64,000 nt of DNA from Capitella teleta (Eukaryota > Annelida > Polychaeta > Capitellidae): assembly GCA_000328365.1 (NCBI GenBank), contig KB308420.1:45108-109107 (forward strand), read 5' to 3'. Shown here piece by piece: positions 1 to 15,541 of this stretch (the first letter of the stretch is position 1; the number at the start of each line of letters is the position of its first letter). Position numbers and translations under genes: made by a program. The notes below the pieces were generated by a model. That model was given only the letters and a program-made list of their open reading frames with translations. It was not told the origin of the DNA and ran no database searches.

Positions 1-1083
1 CCGNAAAACCCCATCACGCATCACGCTTTCTCTAGTGCTGACCTTAGAATTAAAGAGTCACTGCTATTGAAAATGTTCATGATACGCATTGGTGATCATT
101 GCAAACGCTGATGGTTTGGGCATGCGCAGTTCCGGTTTCCCTGAGCCTTGCTTCCCTATCCTCTCTCGATTTCGTCGTGTTTCGCTTGATGTATGTAACC
201 TTTTACTTGAGCCTTGCATTCTTGAACCTAGAATTTCTTAAAGGTGTTTTTTGTTGCGATCTTTTAAATGGAGCTGTCAAAATGGCGTCGCGGTGTATTT
301 TCCTTCTGATTTCAGTTTGTGCTCTTCGACGTGGACACCCACAAGGTCAGCGGGGTCATATTCAGGTCAGCATCTCATGACACCTGCTCTCTATGTTTTA
401 CTTTGAACTTATACACCGACATGCTATGTTTGAGCGGTGTCATTTAACGAGGCTTTTATTTTACACATCATGCAATGGCTCTTGAAACGCGGAAACTGGA
501 ACACATTCCCATTTCCAGTTTAGGAGTCTTAATTCGCTTTGTTCAATAAACATTTCCGAAGGAGGCAAGATAATCTGACGGTGAGGGGCATTGCAAAGTT
601 CGTGTTCATTTATGGCATTGATTAATTTGATTGGTTGCTTAGCATGGATGTATCATCGATGTATGTCCATGTACTAGTATGTTCAATCCACAATCATCAT
701 GGCTTTTAAATTTAATTATAAATTAAGATGCGGGATACTTGACAGGTCTGACTGTAAACGTGCTGCATGGGCCGTGTGCTTTCAATTACTGTACATGTCT
801 TGTGGCTTGTGATGGACGAAGCTTCGGCTTCGGACTTCATACTTCTACGAATATTGCCTAATCTCCGAAGCTTCGGCTTCGAATGAAAACAGTTCAACGA
901 ATATAAAAATCAAAATAAGTATTATTCGGCATTAAGTAGACTCCTTGTGACAATCTTTTTACGTGTGAGCACCCGAATTAATCTTAGAAATTAAACGCTC
1001 GAATGCACAACAATGAATTAGAATATACAAAGGATGCTTTAAATCGACTCCCAAACTTCTGGGATGGGGTGCCGATGAGTGGC
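1..1083. other. No gene seen; unique-looking DNA at left edge
   Basis: No coding exon, RNA gene or element with clear ends is visible here. Base 4 is an N. A short sequence, GAAGCTTCGGCTTCG, occurs twice about 50 bp apart (near 818 and 868); it is the only internal repeat I noticed. Confidence 0.5.
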
Positions 1084-2100
1084 TCATGAAAAAAATATCC
1101 ATTCCATTGATCTCATTAGAACTTGTACCTGCTGCCGTATATGACAGCTTTATCGGCCCGCAGACTAATGAGACCATTAGGTTTAAAACTGAAACTACTG
1201 GGAGAAGAATTAGAACACATGAATTTACGGTAGAATCTAATGAAGGAGATACTGAAAGCGATTTAGAAATTAATCTGAATGAGCAAGATGCTTTTAAATT
1301 TCTCTCTGCAATCGGAGACGTTTCTGTGACAAAACGCTTTAATTAAACGAGTCGGTTTTAGTGATGGAGATAAACCTTCTCGAACTCTCACATGGCTCAG
1401 AGCTATTGATCGCTTACCAGATAATGTACAGGATGAAATCGCTCTTCGAACAGCCGAAACTACTATTCGTTCTTCTTTTAGGGAGTTGAAAAATGTAAAA
1501 TGGCCTAAAATTAAAACGCTTCTAGCAAATCGATATGTTAATGCAAACTTCTCAGAAGCTCAGAAAGAAGCTTTGGATCGCATAGAGCAACGACCCTGGG
1601 AGGGATTGTATAATTATATCACTACTTTTGAGATGATTCTAAATGAAGCGTACCAAGCTTTACCTTTAGATCAAACATCCTTGATCCGTACATTTTTGAG
1701 TGGATTATCTGATAGAGATATGGCTAAAGTGTTGCTAGAAACTTAGAAAGAAATTGAGAACCCTACCGGAAGTTGTTAAAGAAGCTACGCGGCATTCATT
1801 GTGTAACACTCAGTTGGCCGCTACTGGTGCTGTGGCGTCGTCTGCTCGTTAGACAATGACGCGGCATTATCAAGACAATGATTTACTAAGACCTCGTAAG
1901 ATTAGCGAGGTGCATGCAATTGATAAATATGAAAATCCCCAAGTTGCAGCATTATCCGTAGTCGTAACCAATCTAGTTAACATGCAAAAAGAATCTAATG
2001 CCCAAATAGCAGCTTTAGCTAAGGTCGAACCCAACCCCCTAACCCCTCAGAACCCTAAACCATTCCTGTTATGGGTGCGGAAAGCCAGTGCATTTTTTCT
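1084..2100 (+). mobile_element. LTR-retrotransposon gag-like fossil
   Basis: The plus strand encodes segments with the feel of a retrotransposon gag capsid region: a helix-rich stretch with the pattern W..LYNYI..FE...NEAY and LIRTFLSGLSD, followed by a region like the spacer before a zinc knuckle (ISEVHAIDK, then a short coiled segment). No reverse transcriptase, integrase or long terminal repeats are visible nearby, so only a gag-derived piece is left. It is clearly broken, with several breaks, and is an old degenerate copy. The assignment to LTR-type elements rests on motif resemblance; the exact clade (Ty3-like or other) is not decided. Confidence 0.5.
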
Positions 2101-2111
2101 AGAGAATGAGA

Positions 2112-2113
<2 letters not shown>

Positions 2114-2185
<72 letters not shown>
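2114..2185. repeat. (TA)n microsatellite, 72 bp
   Basis: Uninterrupted AT dinucleotide run of 72 bp directly next to the gag-like fossil. Visible directly in the sequence; likely length-polymorphic. Confidence 0.97.
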
Positions 2186-2188
<3 letters not shown>

Positions 2189-2807
2189 ATGACCAGCTGA
2201 ACCAGACGCCGGAAGTCTTCGCTGGAAAAGTGCGTTATGATATCACCATCAGAACGCACTTTTTAAGTGTGCAGTACGTAATACGTAAACCAATCATAAA
2301 TGCGTGTTAGGCAGTCTACCGTACACCAACTCAAACTCTGTCCATGTACAGCTCCACTTCCTCCCGCTTGCTATTTCCGCTAGTCTGATCGCCATTGACA
2401 TGCATTGGCCAATAGGAATAGCCATCTATAGAATCCATATCATTGGGGTGAGCGTTCATTCAGCGTTCCGAGGTACAAAAACTCTCTATGCTCATTCGAC
2501 TAACAAAGCGGAAAACCCGCCTCGATGTTAGATTATCGCACTGAAGTACATTGATCGATGGCGATATTAGCTAGTATACTACTCTGTACTCGTATTTGAT
2601 CCAGAATTCCCATCGACATCTTCGTGCGACAGAAAAACGTTGCTTGAGTTTGCTTGGATACCATGCACGCTAAGGAAGGATCCAGTATTTTCAAGATAAT
2701 GAATTGGTTCAACTTCAATTGGTGGCATTTAGTGCGTTTTATTGACTACGGGCATCGATCCGCCATGCCATCGACGATTTTCAACTGGACAAACAGGGTG
2801 GCCATTG
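2186..2807. other. No gene seen
   Basis: Several short open frames occur but none has splice-site or domain support. I see no structured RNA or element ends here. Confidence 0.5.
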
Positions 2808-3105
2808 TCCGGGGCCCTGTTTGCTACCAAAATTAAGTGGAAATATCATGGAATGGTTAGTTAGTGCGCACTCTGTTAATTGAGATAAATCAGCATAAAT
2901 GTTGATGGAATTGGAACACAAATGATAGGAATAACAGCATGGCATGTTAGACTAACCATACCAAGTATTTATTCCTGTTATCTTTGTGTGATTTTAACAC
3001 TGCGATCTGTTTTGTAACACGTTCTCCGAAATACATAGCACCATTGGACAGCATTGAGATCTTTAACATGGAGTAGATAGACTACATTTGGCCGACTCTG
3101 TATAT
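2808..3105 (+). repeat. Dispersed repeat, copy 1 (partner at 49840-50135)
   Basis: About 290 bp that recurs in the same orientation at 49840-50135. Both copies start at GTCCGGGGCCCTGTTTGC and end near a run like TAACATGG(A/G)G. The two copies are roughly 80 percent alike by eye, with many small indels, so they are old. No terminal inverted repeats or coding capacity is evident. Could be a SINE or a fragment of a larger element. Confidence 0.8.
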
Positions 3106-3373
3106 CGGTCGATTACATTCACCCCCTCTCGCACATGCAGTAAATATGATTCCCTTATAACCAGTGGAGGTTTGTAGTTGAAAATGGAAGAGATAAAGTT
3201 TTGCATAATATTATAGGCCTACATGCAATTTACTACTTATTAATAATATTAAATACTCAGTATGGGGTAGGTGAAGCCCGTGCTTGAGTATCGTCTGATA
3301 ATCTGATTCCATATTGTGGACTAAAAACATAGAGGGGGGAAATGAATGGGAAAGATATGTAATCTTGCCATAA

Positions 3374-3745
3374 CTGACCTACAGACGACTACGGACCGAC
3401 TTGATTGAGACATACAGTCATCAACGAACTGACCAACACCAAACATACAGACGTACTACCCCATTCAGACTACATCGAATCGAGGACATCGACACAAATT
3501 GGCCAAACAGAGGACAAACACTACTGCATGCTTACTCGACTACTTTACGAAACCACCATAACAGCATGTAGCTGACATACTATAGCGAGCCCAATGGGTA
3601 TACAGACCTCGCCCGAGAATCTGTGCTAAACAGCATGGAACTCCCTCCCAGCAGACACCCTCAACTCTCCCACCATTAACATCTTCAAATCTCGCATAAA
3701 CAAAACTTACAAACACCATCCCCTAAAATTCAACCACACAAACAT
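3374..3745 (+). mobile_element. LINE 3' end fragment (CR1/L2/Jockey-like ORF2 C-terminus)
   Basis: The plus strand encodes YRRLRTDLIETY, a signature found after the reverse transcriptase domain in CR1/L2/Jockey-type LINEs. About 230 bp later it encodes the typical ORF2 ending WNSLPADTLNSPTINIFKSR. The two parts are in different frames, so the copy is degenerate. The upstream reverse transcriptase and endonuclease are absent, as expected for 5'-truncated LINE insertions. It lies just upstream of the fibrillarin promoter. Confidence 0.7.
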
Positions 3746-3918
3746 CTAAAACGCACACTCCAGCTAATCCAATAACATTACAACTAACCCAGGGTCAAAA
3801 AGAGCTTTGCTCACTATTTCCAAGTACCCCGGTATCTATAACGTTCTTTAACGTTATGACTTGTAGTCCATGCCCAGCAAAGCATCAATTTTTACCGAAA
3901 TAAATGCTCCCCTATTCC

Positions 3919-3956
3919 ACCGGAAGTCAATATTCTTCACGCTTTCAACGCACGTG
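3919..3956 (+). promoter_or_regulatory. Fibrillarin proximal promoter: ETS/GABP site and CACGTG E-box
   Basis: ACCGGAAGT (3919-3927, an ETS/GABP consensus) and the canonical Myc-type E-box CACGTG (3951-3956) lie 63-100 bp upstream of the proposed fibrillarin start codon. Both motif types are common in promoters of ribosome-biogenesis genes. Their spacing supports placing the first fibrillarin exon at about 4019. Site function is inferred from motif and position only. Confidence 0.45.
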
Positions 3957-4018
3957 CTGTGCCTGTTGATTTCATTTCTTTTTGCAAATTTACAGGTTCA
4001 TTCGGGAATATCCTGAAC

Positions 4019-6881
4019 ATGGGTTACCCGGGTTAGTGTGAATCTTTACTCTCTGCATTGGTTTAATGTAACTGTTGCCGTTGTTGCTCATCTTTTATTG
4101 TTCAAAAGGCCGATCGCGTGTGGCGAAATGCCGACTCTCCCACATTGCTGAATGCTGGAAGTTTGAACCGCATGTTCAGATTTTGAAGATGTCCGGTTTT
4201 TTGTTCAATGATTGAACAGCTGAAATTGTGGATCTGAAGTATATTTTTGCTGATCATGGGTTGTTTCAGATTACCATGCATTCTATTTTTGACCCTAATC
4301 ATTTGCATACCACAGTCTTTACTCTAAGTTTACGATTTAAAATGGCCAGGTCAGGTGAGCAATTTCTAGCTCTCCTAAAAGTAAAATGCGATCGATAAGG
4401 GAGCAATTTGCTCGCCTAAATACATTTCATCAGAATTAAGTAACTCTTACTGACTATATTAGTAAATAACTAAGTTAGGCCCATATTTAGGATTGTCTCC
4501 AGAGCCACTGTGAGTGTGACTGTTACACTGTATCATGTGTATGGGCCATACGGTCCATACCAGTAATGTGACGTGAAAGAGCATCTGAGCATGCTTCTTG
4601 ATGTTCCTGGCGCCACTTCAAAATACCTCCACTTCTTTTACAATTTCTCCCTTGATCCTGTGATTACCTTTGTGTTTTTTTTTTTTGCATGTGCTTTGAG
4701 CTTGCACCTCATCTCCACAACCATTTTCTTATTCTTCAACTTCATTATTCATACTCCATGAAATTACCGATTGGCCAGGTCAAAATACGGACCGCAGGCA
4801 TTTTGCCGAACAGCGTCTGACCGACGATTTTAGCATGAACAAGGGTGAAGTACAGACTGTACAGGGTTAACGATTCCAAGAAGTGGATGACCATAGCTTG
4901 TTCAGGGGGTTTTAAGTTTTTATACTATTCTGTGAAAGTAAACCTCCATCAAAGGAGCTGCAACATTACTCGATTTCTTTTGATGAAATATAATGGTTTG
5001 CAATTGTGATGATATGCATTTATTCAGTTCTGCTTCAGAACATATCATGTTGAGAGCATTTCTGAGTTGAAAACCATTCATTATTACAATCTCCAAACCC
5101 TGTAAGATAAATTTGGTTCATTTCTTCTGAATTCTGAGTGTAACGCTCTAAGACTTAACTTCATGTTAATTCACCTGCCAGTAATAATCTGGGTTTGGTG
5201 CTGATAGACAAACAATTTAATAGCATTTGATTTTTCTCATAACATTTAAGAATTCACGTGCAGGAAGAAACTGTTGATTTTCAATAATGATGATATGCAT
5301 TTATTCAGTTCTGCTTCAGAACATATCGTGTTGAGAGCATTTCTGAGTTGAGAATCATAGTTTAAATTTATGAAAAGTATTATCCACTGATCCTTCTAGA
5401 CAATAAAACCGAATGTAAAATTTAGTGAGTGTCCCATCAGAAAATTAGGATTTAGTTTTTCTCCCTCTATTATTGATCAATATTCATATGTCATTCGTTG
5501 CTGTGGTACATTTTCAATAATGATGATATGCATTTATTCAGTTCTGCTTCAGAATTAATCATGTTGAGAGCATTTCTGAGTTGAAAATTTCGTTTAAGTT
5601 TGTATTATAAAGTGTATAATGTCGTTGAGTTTGGGTGGTATTCCATTATAATCATTGCAACCATTTTCCCAGCAGCATACACTCCGCGTGGTGACCGAGG
5701 AGGTCGTGGTGGTCGAGGGGGCGGCTTCAGTGGCGGTCGTGGAGGCAGCGGTCGTGGAGGCAGAGGCGGATTCAGTGGAGGCAGAGGAGGAGGGGATCGA
5801 GGGCGCGGTGGTTTCAGGGGCCGTGGTGGCGACCGTGGTAGAGGTGGCCGAGGAGGAGGAAGAGGTGGTGGCATGAGAGGAGGAAAGTCAGTCTTCGTTG
5901 AGCCCCACAGACACAAGGGTGAGTGCATGATGGCTTGTCTGAATTTTCATACATTGTTCTGTTTCAATAGGAGTCTTCATTGCCCGTGGCAAAGAGGATG
6001 CCCTGGCCACCAAGAACATGGTGCCTGGTGACAGCGTTTATGGAGAGAAGAGGATCTCAGTCGAGGAGGGAGAGAACAAGATTGAGTACAGAGCGTGGAA
6101 CCCCTTCAGATCAAAATTGGGTGCAGCTATCTTGGGAGGAGTGGCCAACATTCACATGGAACCAGGCAGCAAAGTGCTCTACTTGGGCGCTGCATCCGGC
6201 ACCACCGTCAGTCACGTCTCAGACATCGTTGGCCCTGTACGTTGAGAAATTCTACTCAATTGACCTGTCTTGTTTCACGGATTTGATTTCCTTGCAGGAG
6301 GGTCTGGTGTACGCAGTTGAATTCTCACATCGCAGTGGCAGAGATCTCTTGAATGTGGCAAAGAAACGTACCAACATTATTCCCATCATTGAAGACGCCA
6401 GACATCCTCACAAATACAGAATGCTTGTTGGTTTGTATTTTTGTTGCATTAATGATTATTAATGATCATTACATTATATTGTTCTCTTCAAGGCATGGTT
6501 GACACCATTTTTGCTGATGTAGCGCAGCCTGATCAAGCACGTATTGTTGCAATCAACGCTCACAACTTTTTGAAAAACGCCGGTCATATTGTTATCTCCA
6601 TCAAAGTGAGTCGTGAATGATTAATTGATTATTGTGTTGACACCCTCTGCCTGCAGGCCAATTGCATTGATTCAACTGCTGAGGCAGAAGCTGTGTTTGC
6701 TGGAGAAGTTAACAAACTGCGATCGGAGAAAATCAAACCACGTGAGCAGCTCACCCTGGAACCTTACGAGCGAGACCATGCCGTAGTAGTTGGACAGTAC
6801 AGGTTTGCTGATATGCGGAACTTTCCTTCTTTATTTAATTTCCTTTCTTACTTCAGACCTCCACCCAAAGACAAGAAATGA
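4019..6881 (+). CDS. FBL: Fibrillarin, box C/D snoRNP 2'-O-methyltransferase (7 exons)
   Basis: Nucleolar S-adenosylmethionine-dependent RNA 2'-O-methyltransferase, the catalytic subunit of box C/D snoRNPs. Exons: 4019-4031, 5676-5918, 5971-6236, 6298-6430, 6493-6605, 6657-6802, 6857-6881; they join in phase to 312 residues (human FBL 321). Exon 2 encodes the glycine/arginine-rich domain (RGG/RGR repeats, about residues 8-77). Exons 3-7 encode the methyltransferase fold: [12 protein letters not shown] (SAM-binding motif), [52 protein letters not shown] and the PPPK C-terminus. All introns but the first are 51-62 bp. The tiny first exon (ATGGGTTACCCGG before GTTAGT) is inferred from phase, promoter motifs and the usual short first exon of this gene; the acceptor could also be 3 bp upstream, at 5673. 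Intron 1 carries three snoRNA-like genes. Very sure of identity, moderately sure of exon 1. Confidence 0.95.
4992..5078 (+). ncRNA. Box C/D snoRNA-like gene, copy S1 (fibrillarin intron 1)
   Basis: Box C GTGATGA at 5006-5012 and box D CTGA at 5062-5065. The outer stem is AATGGTTTGCAA (4992-5003) against TTGAAAACCATT (5067-5078), pairing along 12 positions with one mismatch. The core between the boxes is shared with seven other copies in the window. An internal hairpin, GTTCTG-CTT-CAGAAC, and an outer GATATG/CATATC pairing are also present. The likely guide is the invariant TGTTGAGAGCATTT just before box D. Its counterpart in the second cluster is the copy at 46642-46728. Confidence 0.8.
5276..5356 (+). 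ncRNA. Box C/D snoRNA-like gene, copy S2 (fibrillarin intron 1)
   Basis: Same core as S1 with box C ATGATGA, box D CTGA and the same internal hairpin. The outer stem differs: GATTTTCAA (5276-5284) pairs with TTGAGAATC (5348-5356) over 9 positions including one G-U pair. Change of stem sequence with pairing kept argues for a folded RNA rather than a mere repeat. Counterpart: 45380-45460. Confidence 0.8.
5510..5588 (+). ncRNA. Box C/D snoRNA-like gene, copy S3 (fibrillarin intron 1)
   Basis: Box C ATGATGA, box D CTGA, and a perfect 8-bp outer stem ATTTTCAA (5510-5517) / TTGAAAAT (5581-5588). The 3' end lies about 85 nt upstream of the intron's 3' splice site (5672 or 5675), close to the spacing usual for intron-encoded C/D snoRNAs. 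The arm after the internal hairpin is altered here (AATTAATC instead of CATATC), so this copy may be weaker. Counterpart: 45134-45212. Confidence 0.78.
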
Positions 6882-7034
6882 AATGTGTGATTTTTGTGAA
6901 AGGATACTTTGCATTTGTGTGCCCGCTGTGCTGCGTCATGAATGACTTATTTCGTAATCTTGTCGTCGTGATCCTTTGTTTTGTGAGAGGGGAGGGTGCA
7001 GCATTCAACTCGCTTTGTATATAATGATATAACA

Positions 7035-7040
7035 AATAAA
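7035..7040 (+). terminator. Fibrillarin polyadenylation signal AATAAA
   Basis: Canonical AATAAA 154 bp after the fibrillarin stop codon, followed within 40 bp by a T-rich, GT-containing stretch. It is the only good candidate close downstream. Confidence 0.75.
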
Positions 7041-7049
7041 GATTTTAGT

Positions 7050-8100
7050 CCTTGTCTTCTATTTTCTGTGCCTTTCCTTGTTCATGATTTTACATGTACT
7101 TATCGCGAATATCTTGATAATTTCTGCATGCGATATTAAAGGTGGCTTTGTCGAGCACTGATCATGGCTGCATGTTAAGTATATTCTACTAGCATAGCTT
7201 AGTGGCTCCAGCTTTGTTCCGGTCAGATGATCAATGAAATGCAAAAACGAGGTTTCTATAATACTAGTAGAAGATGGCAACTTTCTTTCATGAAAGGACT
7301 TAATTTGACGGAATGGCTCAAATCTTTTGTTACATAACTGACCACTGGCTCCATTCACGTAACCACTGAAATTGAATGCGAATGCTTTGGTCCAAGTCTG
7401 GCTGTACATAGCACTGCATGTGCTGCTATACATATAGTGCATCCCAAGAGTACCACTGATGTATTCCAGCGAAATCCTTCATGACTGTCGCTACACGTGC
7501 ATTTAATGAATCTCGCTCGAACGTTATGATACGAGTAATGACCCGAACTGAAAGATCCAACACGTGTTGCATATCAAAATTCATAACGCATCGAAATTGC
7601 GCCAGGTAGTACATGTACATGGAATGTATAAAAATTGTATTATAGAGAATTCAGTTGAACACAAAGAAGATATATCAGACTACATAATTATAGTACATGA
7701 AGTACATATATGTTGTATACATGCGAGGTGCATCAAACTTTTTATATCCAGCATTTATTTGCACACAAGAATCCCATTAAATTTCAAATGACCTGTTAAC
7801 TGCAACTGCGCATCAAACCTTGAAAATTTTAGCAATTACAGGACATTTTTTTCAACTAGAATAAATATTATAACCTGCATCCATTACTAATGTACCTGCG
7901 AACGTAAACTATTTTGCACAGCACAATGTGTACCAGGTTCCGAGTACAAGGCCAGCCCCAACCACACACATCCTGATGAGTCAGGGGGCCTTCGAAGCAG
8001 GATGTTGGGCATCCTGTTGAACAAACCGCTGCCTGCAGACACAGTGCATGTGGAGCAGACGTCGCATTGAGAGACAATCAAAGGCAAACATCATTGGTGT
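7050..8100. other. No gene seen between fibrillarin and the DYRK1 3' region
   Basis: Short open frames on both strands have no domain or splice support. TTTATT at 8104-8109 reads as AATAAA on the minus strand and could be the polyadenylation signal of the leftward DYRK1 gene. Confidence 0.4.
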
Positions 8101-10639
8101 GATTTTATTGATAAGCAAGTCGTCACACACACACATACAATGTCACTCTGGCATTTCGACACATACTGTAGTTCATACTGCTACACTCGCAGTCTGCATG
8201 AACATGAAGAAGGGGAGAGAGGCAAAAGGAGTGGGGGAAAACGAGCCATGAGGAGAAAAAAAATAATGGGGAAAAAAAGAAGTCAACTCCGAACATCGCA
8301 CTCACAGCTGTTTAATTTATACATTGTACAAGAAGACCAGGGTAAAAGGCATCAGGTTTTTATGTTTGGGGAGTAATCCTCAAAAGAATGTCTCAATATA
8401 TAATCTTGCTTCACTTGGGTAAAATATGGAGAAAAGAAAGAAAAATATTTTGATACCATAATCAAAATGGAGAAAACTGAATTTGTGACAATATTTTTAT
8501 TATAATCATTAGCTTTTACTGAATCTGTAAAATATCTTCTTTTTTTTTTCTTTTGCTTTTTCTCCATGATTTTATTATAATGATAATTTTTGCTTTCTTT
8601 TCAAACTAAAAATCCTTGCTATGTCAGATAACAAAAAAAAAAAAATAATAATAAAAAACTTTTGCCATAATTTACAGATTAAAATTACTTCTTGTCATTG
8701 ATACAATATATAATACAAGAAAAAAAAAACATAAAAATTAGCTGCCTGTGGCTTAGACGAGGAAATAAAACCAACGTTTCCTCGTCTTTGAATATTTAAG
8801 CCTCATTCTCACATTAAAACATGCATCCATTTTAACACACGGGGGGTGGGAGGGCAAAGAAAGAGAAAAAGAAACTTAATCAAGAGTGTCACTAACATGA
8901 CACTAAATACATTGCCTATTAACAACTTTTCTTTTTTTAAAGCTCATCATTTTACAGTTGACGAAAGAAAAAGAAAAACAGAAAGAAATCCCCTTTGAGA
9001 GAAAAAATAATAATAATATTAATAATAATAATGAAGAAGAAAATGAAAATGAGTTCTTGCGAGAAAAAAAAAATTATATTAACATTATGTTATTTCCCAG
9101 CTGTTTCACAATCCTAGAGCAGAGAATTCCAAGAAACAAAAAATGTGCAAAAAGAACAATTTGACAATGAGAGAAGATTAATGAAAAATTAAAAATTCGT
9201 TATAAACACAAAATAATTTTTTACAAAAACTTGTGGGTCTATCAACTTTTTTTAATCTTCTGAAATAAAATTTTCACCAACTACCTATTGGCCCACATCA
9301 TGGTGTTCTGAGACGAATGTTTTCAAGTGCACAGAAAATAATTAAGAGCCATCATCATATGTGCGTGGATATGGGAGAGGGTTTGGACTTAATAGGATCC
9401 CTCCAACCACCACGAGAAGAGGTATATCAACAGTGCCGTTGGATTTTGAGGTAATTTATAATCGTCACATCTCGCTTCTTGAGTGAGGTCTTATCAATTG
9501 CAAAGCCACAAAACACACACAGAAGAACGATACAAACTTGGCAAGGAGGCTGAGGAAAAGCAAAACTTCTCTATTTGATCATTTTATTTTTAAAAGCCTA
9601 TAAAAAAAAAATCTAGAGAGGGAAGAAGAAAAGAAAAAATTAAAAATCACCAGAGGATTGGCTTAAAATGAAATATTCAGGTTAAAAGTATACTATCGTA
9701 TAATTATTGTGTCTCTTTCTGATGCAAATTTGGCGAATTAGAATTACAGGCGGAGGAGGTGCAAGAGAAAGAATAGATGCACACACAGCAAGAGCGGTAG
9801 CGGCCATTAGAAAAAAATAAAAATAAAAAAAACAAGAGTGAAGACAGCAGGAGGCAAGAGAGAGAAGAAAAAAGAGAAGACCCCGAAGAATGACACAATT
9901 TCCCCCACAGTTGCCAAAATAAATAATAACACCACAACACTATGTATGATGATAATAAGTGGACATGAAGGGATTAAGAAATCTGTATAACTGTACAAGT
10001 AGTGAACATTCAATTCATCATAGTCAATAAAAATAACAGAAATCAATTCAACACTGCATGCAGAAGAATTCTTTGTTTTTTTCTTGGCTGGCTCAGAGAG
10101 CGATGGACCAGTCCCGTGTTTCGTGACCGCAGCAACAGTTTCCAAGACAGGCAATCAAGTCTCCTCTGCTAACACTCAGACAGCAAGCAGAGCAAACGGC
10201 CTTAATTCAGGAGCTCCTTCTCCTCTCTCCTCATACGGCGTTTGACGTTTTGTGCGTGTGCATGGAGCAAATCACGGCCAGCCCAGGCGGCTAGGCCCCA
10301 TCACACAGTAGATCCACAGCCCTTTCTACTCCATCTCTCCAGGGAATACTTTTGAACTTCATTTTGGCAGAATATTTCCAATAAAACCACATTTCTCGCT
10401 TGATAATTACTCTCAATCAGGAGAAGAGAGAATAATTCGAAAAAGGGCAAAAAATAAAAATAAATCATCAAATAAAACCACAAATTGCATAGAATGATAA
10501 AAAAAAAACAAACAAAAAAAGATTTGATTAGCTTCATTGTTTAGTTCCCTTTGGAGGAGGATGTTTTGAGAGGGACAGTGCAGAGCGGCCATCAGATGAC
10601 CGAAAGCATTTCCTAGATGGGGGGATGGTGGGGTGAGTA
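8101..10639 (-). other. Possible long DYRK1 3' untranslated region
   Basis: About 2.5 kb without coding potential lies directly downstream of the DYRK1 stop codon. It is strongly A-rich on the plus strand (T-rich in the DYRK1 sense) with many homopolymer runs, unlike the neighbouring exons. It ends near a minus-strand AATAAA (8104-8109). Long T/U-rich 3' UTRs are usual for DYRK1 genes, but the transcript end here is inference only. Confidence 0.35.
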
Positions 10640-14126
<3,487 letters not shown>

Positions 14127-15506
14127 TCATGAATTGAAGCCACATGCATTGTATGAGGTTCAAGTGTTTATAACTTCATATACATCGAATAAAGAGAAAG
14201 AAAGCGCAAAAGCCGCCGCCGTCGCCCTGATAGAGCACCCTCAGTGTTGGTTATTATTCCGGGTGGTTGTAGGTCGAATGCGGCGTCGGATGCCGCGCTG
14301 GCATGCAGAAGAAAACGCGAGAAAAAGAGAAGAGGCCGAAAATAGCAGCCCCAAAAGCAACGCAATCGTAACGCAACGCTAGTCAGTGGGCCAAACACGT
14401 GCTTGCTGCTAACGAGTATAAGTTAGCAGAGAATAGTACTCTCTACTCACGCCAAACTAAGGACAAGAAAGAGGAAAGACAACGGAGTCACTTTGGAGGG
14501 GGAAGGGAGGCGGTGGCGGGGCGGCGGAGGGGGAATTAGCATTCGATTGATTCGTCTGGGGTCCGTCCCAAGACGAGAGAGAGGTCTGGACACGGGAGGA
14601 GACGTCCCTGGGGACCCGGCGACGGATCGCCTGTTGCTGCTAATGGGGCAAGAGAAGAAACGCGAGGAGAAGGAGGAGAAGATCGAACGACGATGACAAC
14701 CATTAGAGCAAACGCTGTTCAAATATATCGATCACACATTCATGCTCATCTATTCATGTGGCGGCACTATAAATAACGTCGCGTGTGTGCCTGCTTTGGC
14801 CACGACCGCCCACGCCCTGCCAACACCAAAGTGTCCTAGATGGAAACATCAAGAGTGACCGGTTGCGGCGGGCGGCCATGCACAACAGCCCAAGAAGCCA
14901 GCGACGACGACCGATGCCGGTGCTTCAGCGGAAAACCCTTATCCCGCATCCATCTTATGGGGCTTCGAAGAAAGCAGTTGCTTCCAAGAACTTCGGGGAG
15001 AAAAGGGGTTCGCAACAGGTGGAGGGAAAGGGGAAGGGGAAGTAGAAGGGGGCACAGCCGAGCGAGAGGGCTGGAGGGAGGCGAGAGGAGGGCAGTGCCC
15101 TGTCTCGAATCGGGGTAATGTTGACGGTCTGAATCCACAGCAGCAGAAGCCGACGGCGGCGGATCATGACGTCGCCCCCTGCCCCTCCTCCTCCTCCTCC
15201 TCCTCCTCCTCAACGCAGAGGCAGCACCGATCGATGCATCATCAGTGCCTCCTCTTCCCCCCTCCGCCACTGCAGCATTGATCGCGAGGGGAGCGAGAGG
15301 GGGCCGCCCAATTGTCTGTCTGCTGCTGCTGCGACGGAGGACGAAGAGGAGGCTGAGACCGTCGGCGGCGGCGGCGGCTGCATGCACTGCACCCGAGCAG
15401 ACTGCAGAAGCGGCGACGGCGTCATAAAGGGGCACCGACCGGAGAGCAACTGCGCAGAATGAGGGATGCCCCTGTGTTGAAACACAGGGGAACGCCACCG
15501 CCATCT

Positions 15507-15541
<35 letters not shown>

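Noticed and set aside
99-380. 93-residue open frame at the left edge
   Set aside because: Hydrophobic chance frame without splice, promoter or family support.
5605-5928. Proline-rich minus-strand open frame opposite fibrillarin exon 2
   Set aside because: It is the antisense shadow of the glycine/arginine-rich domain.
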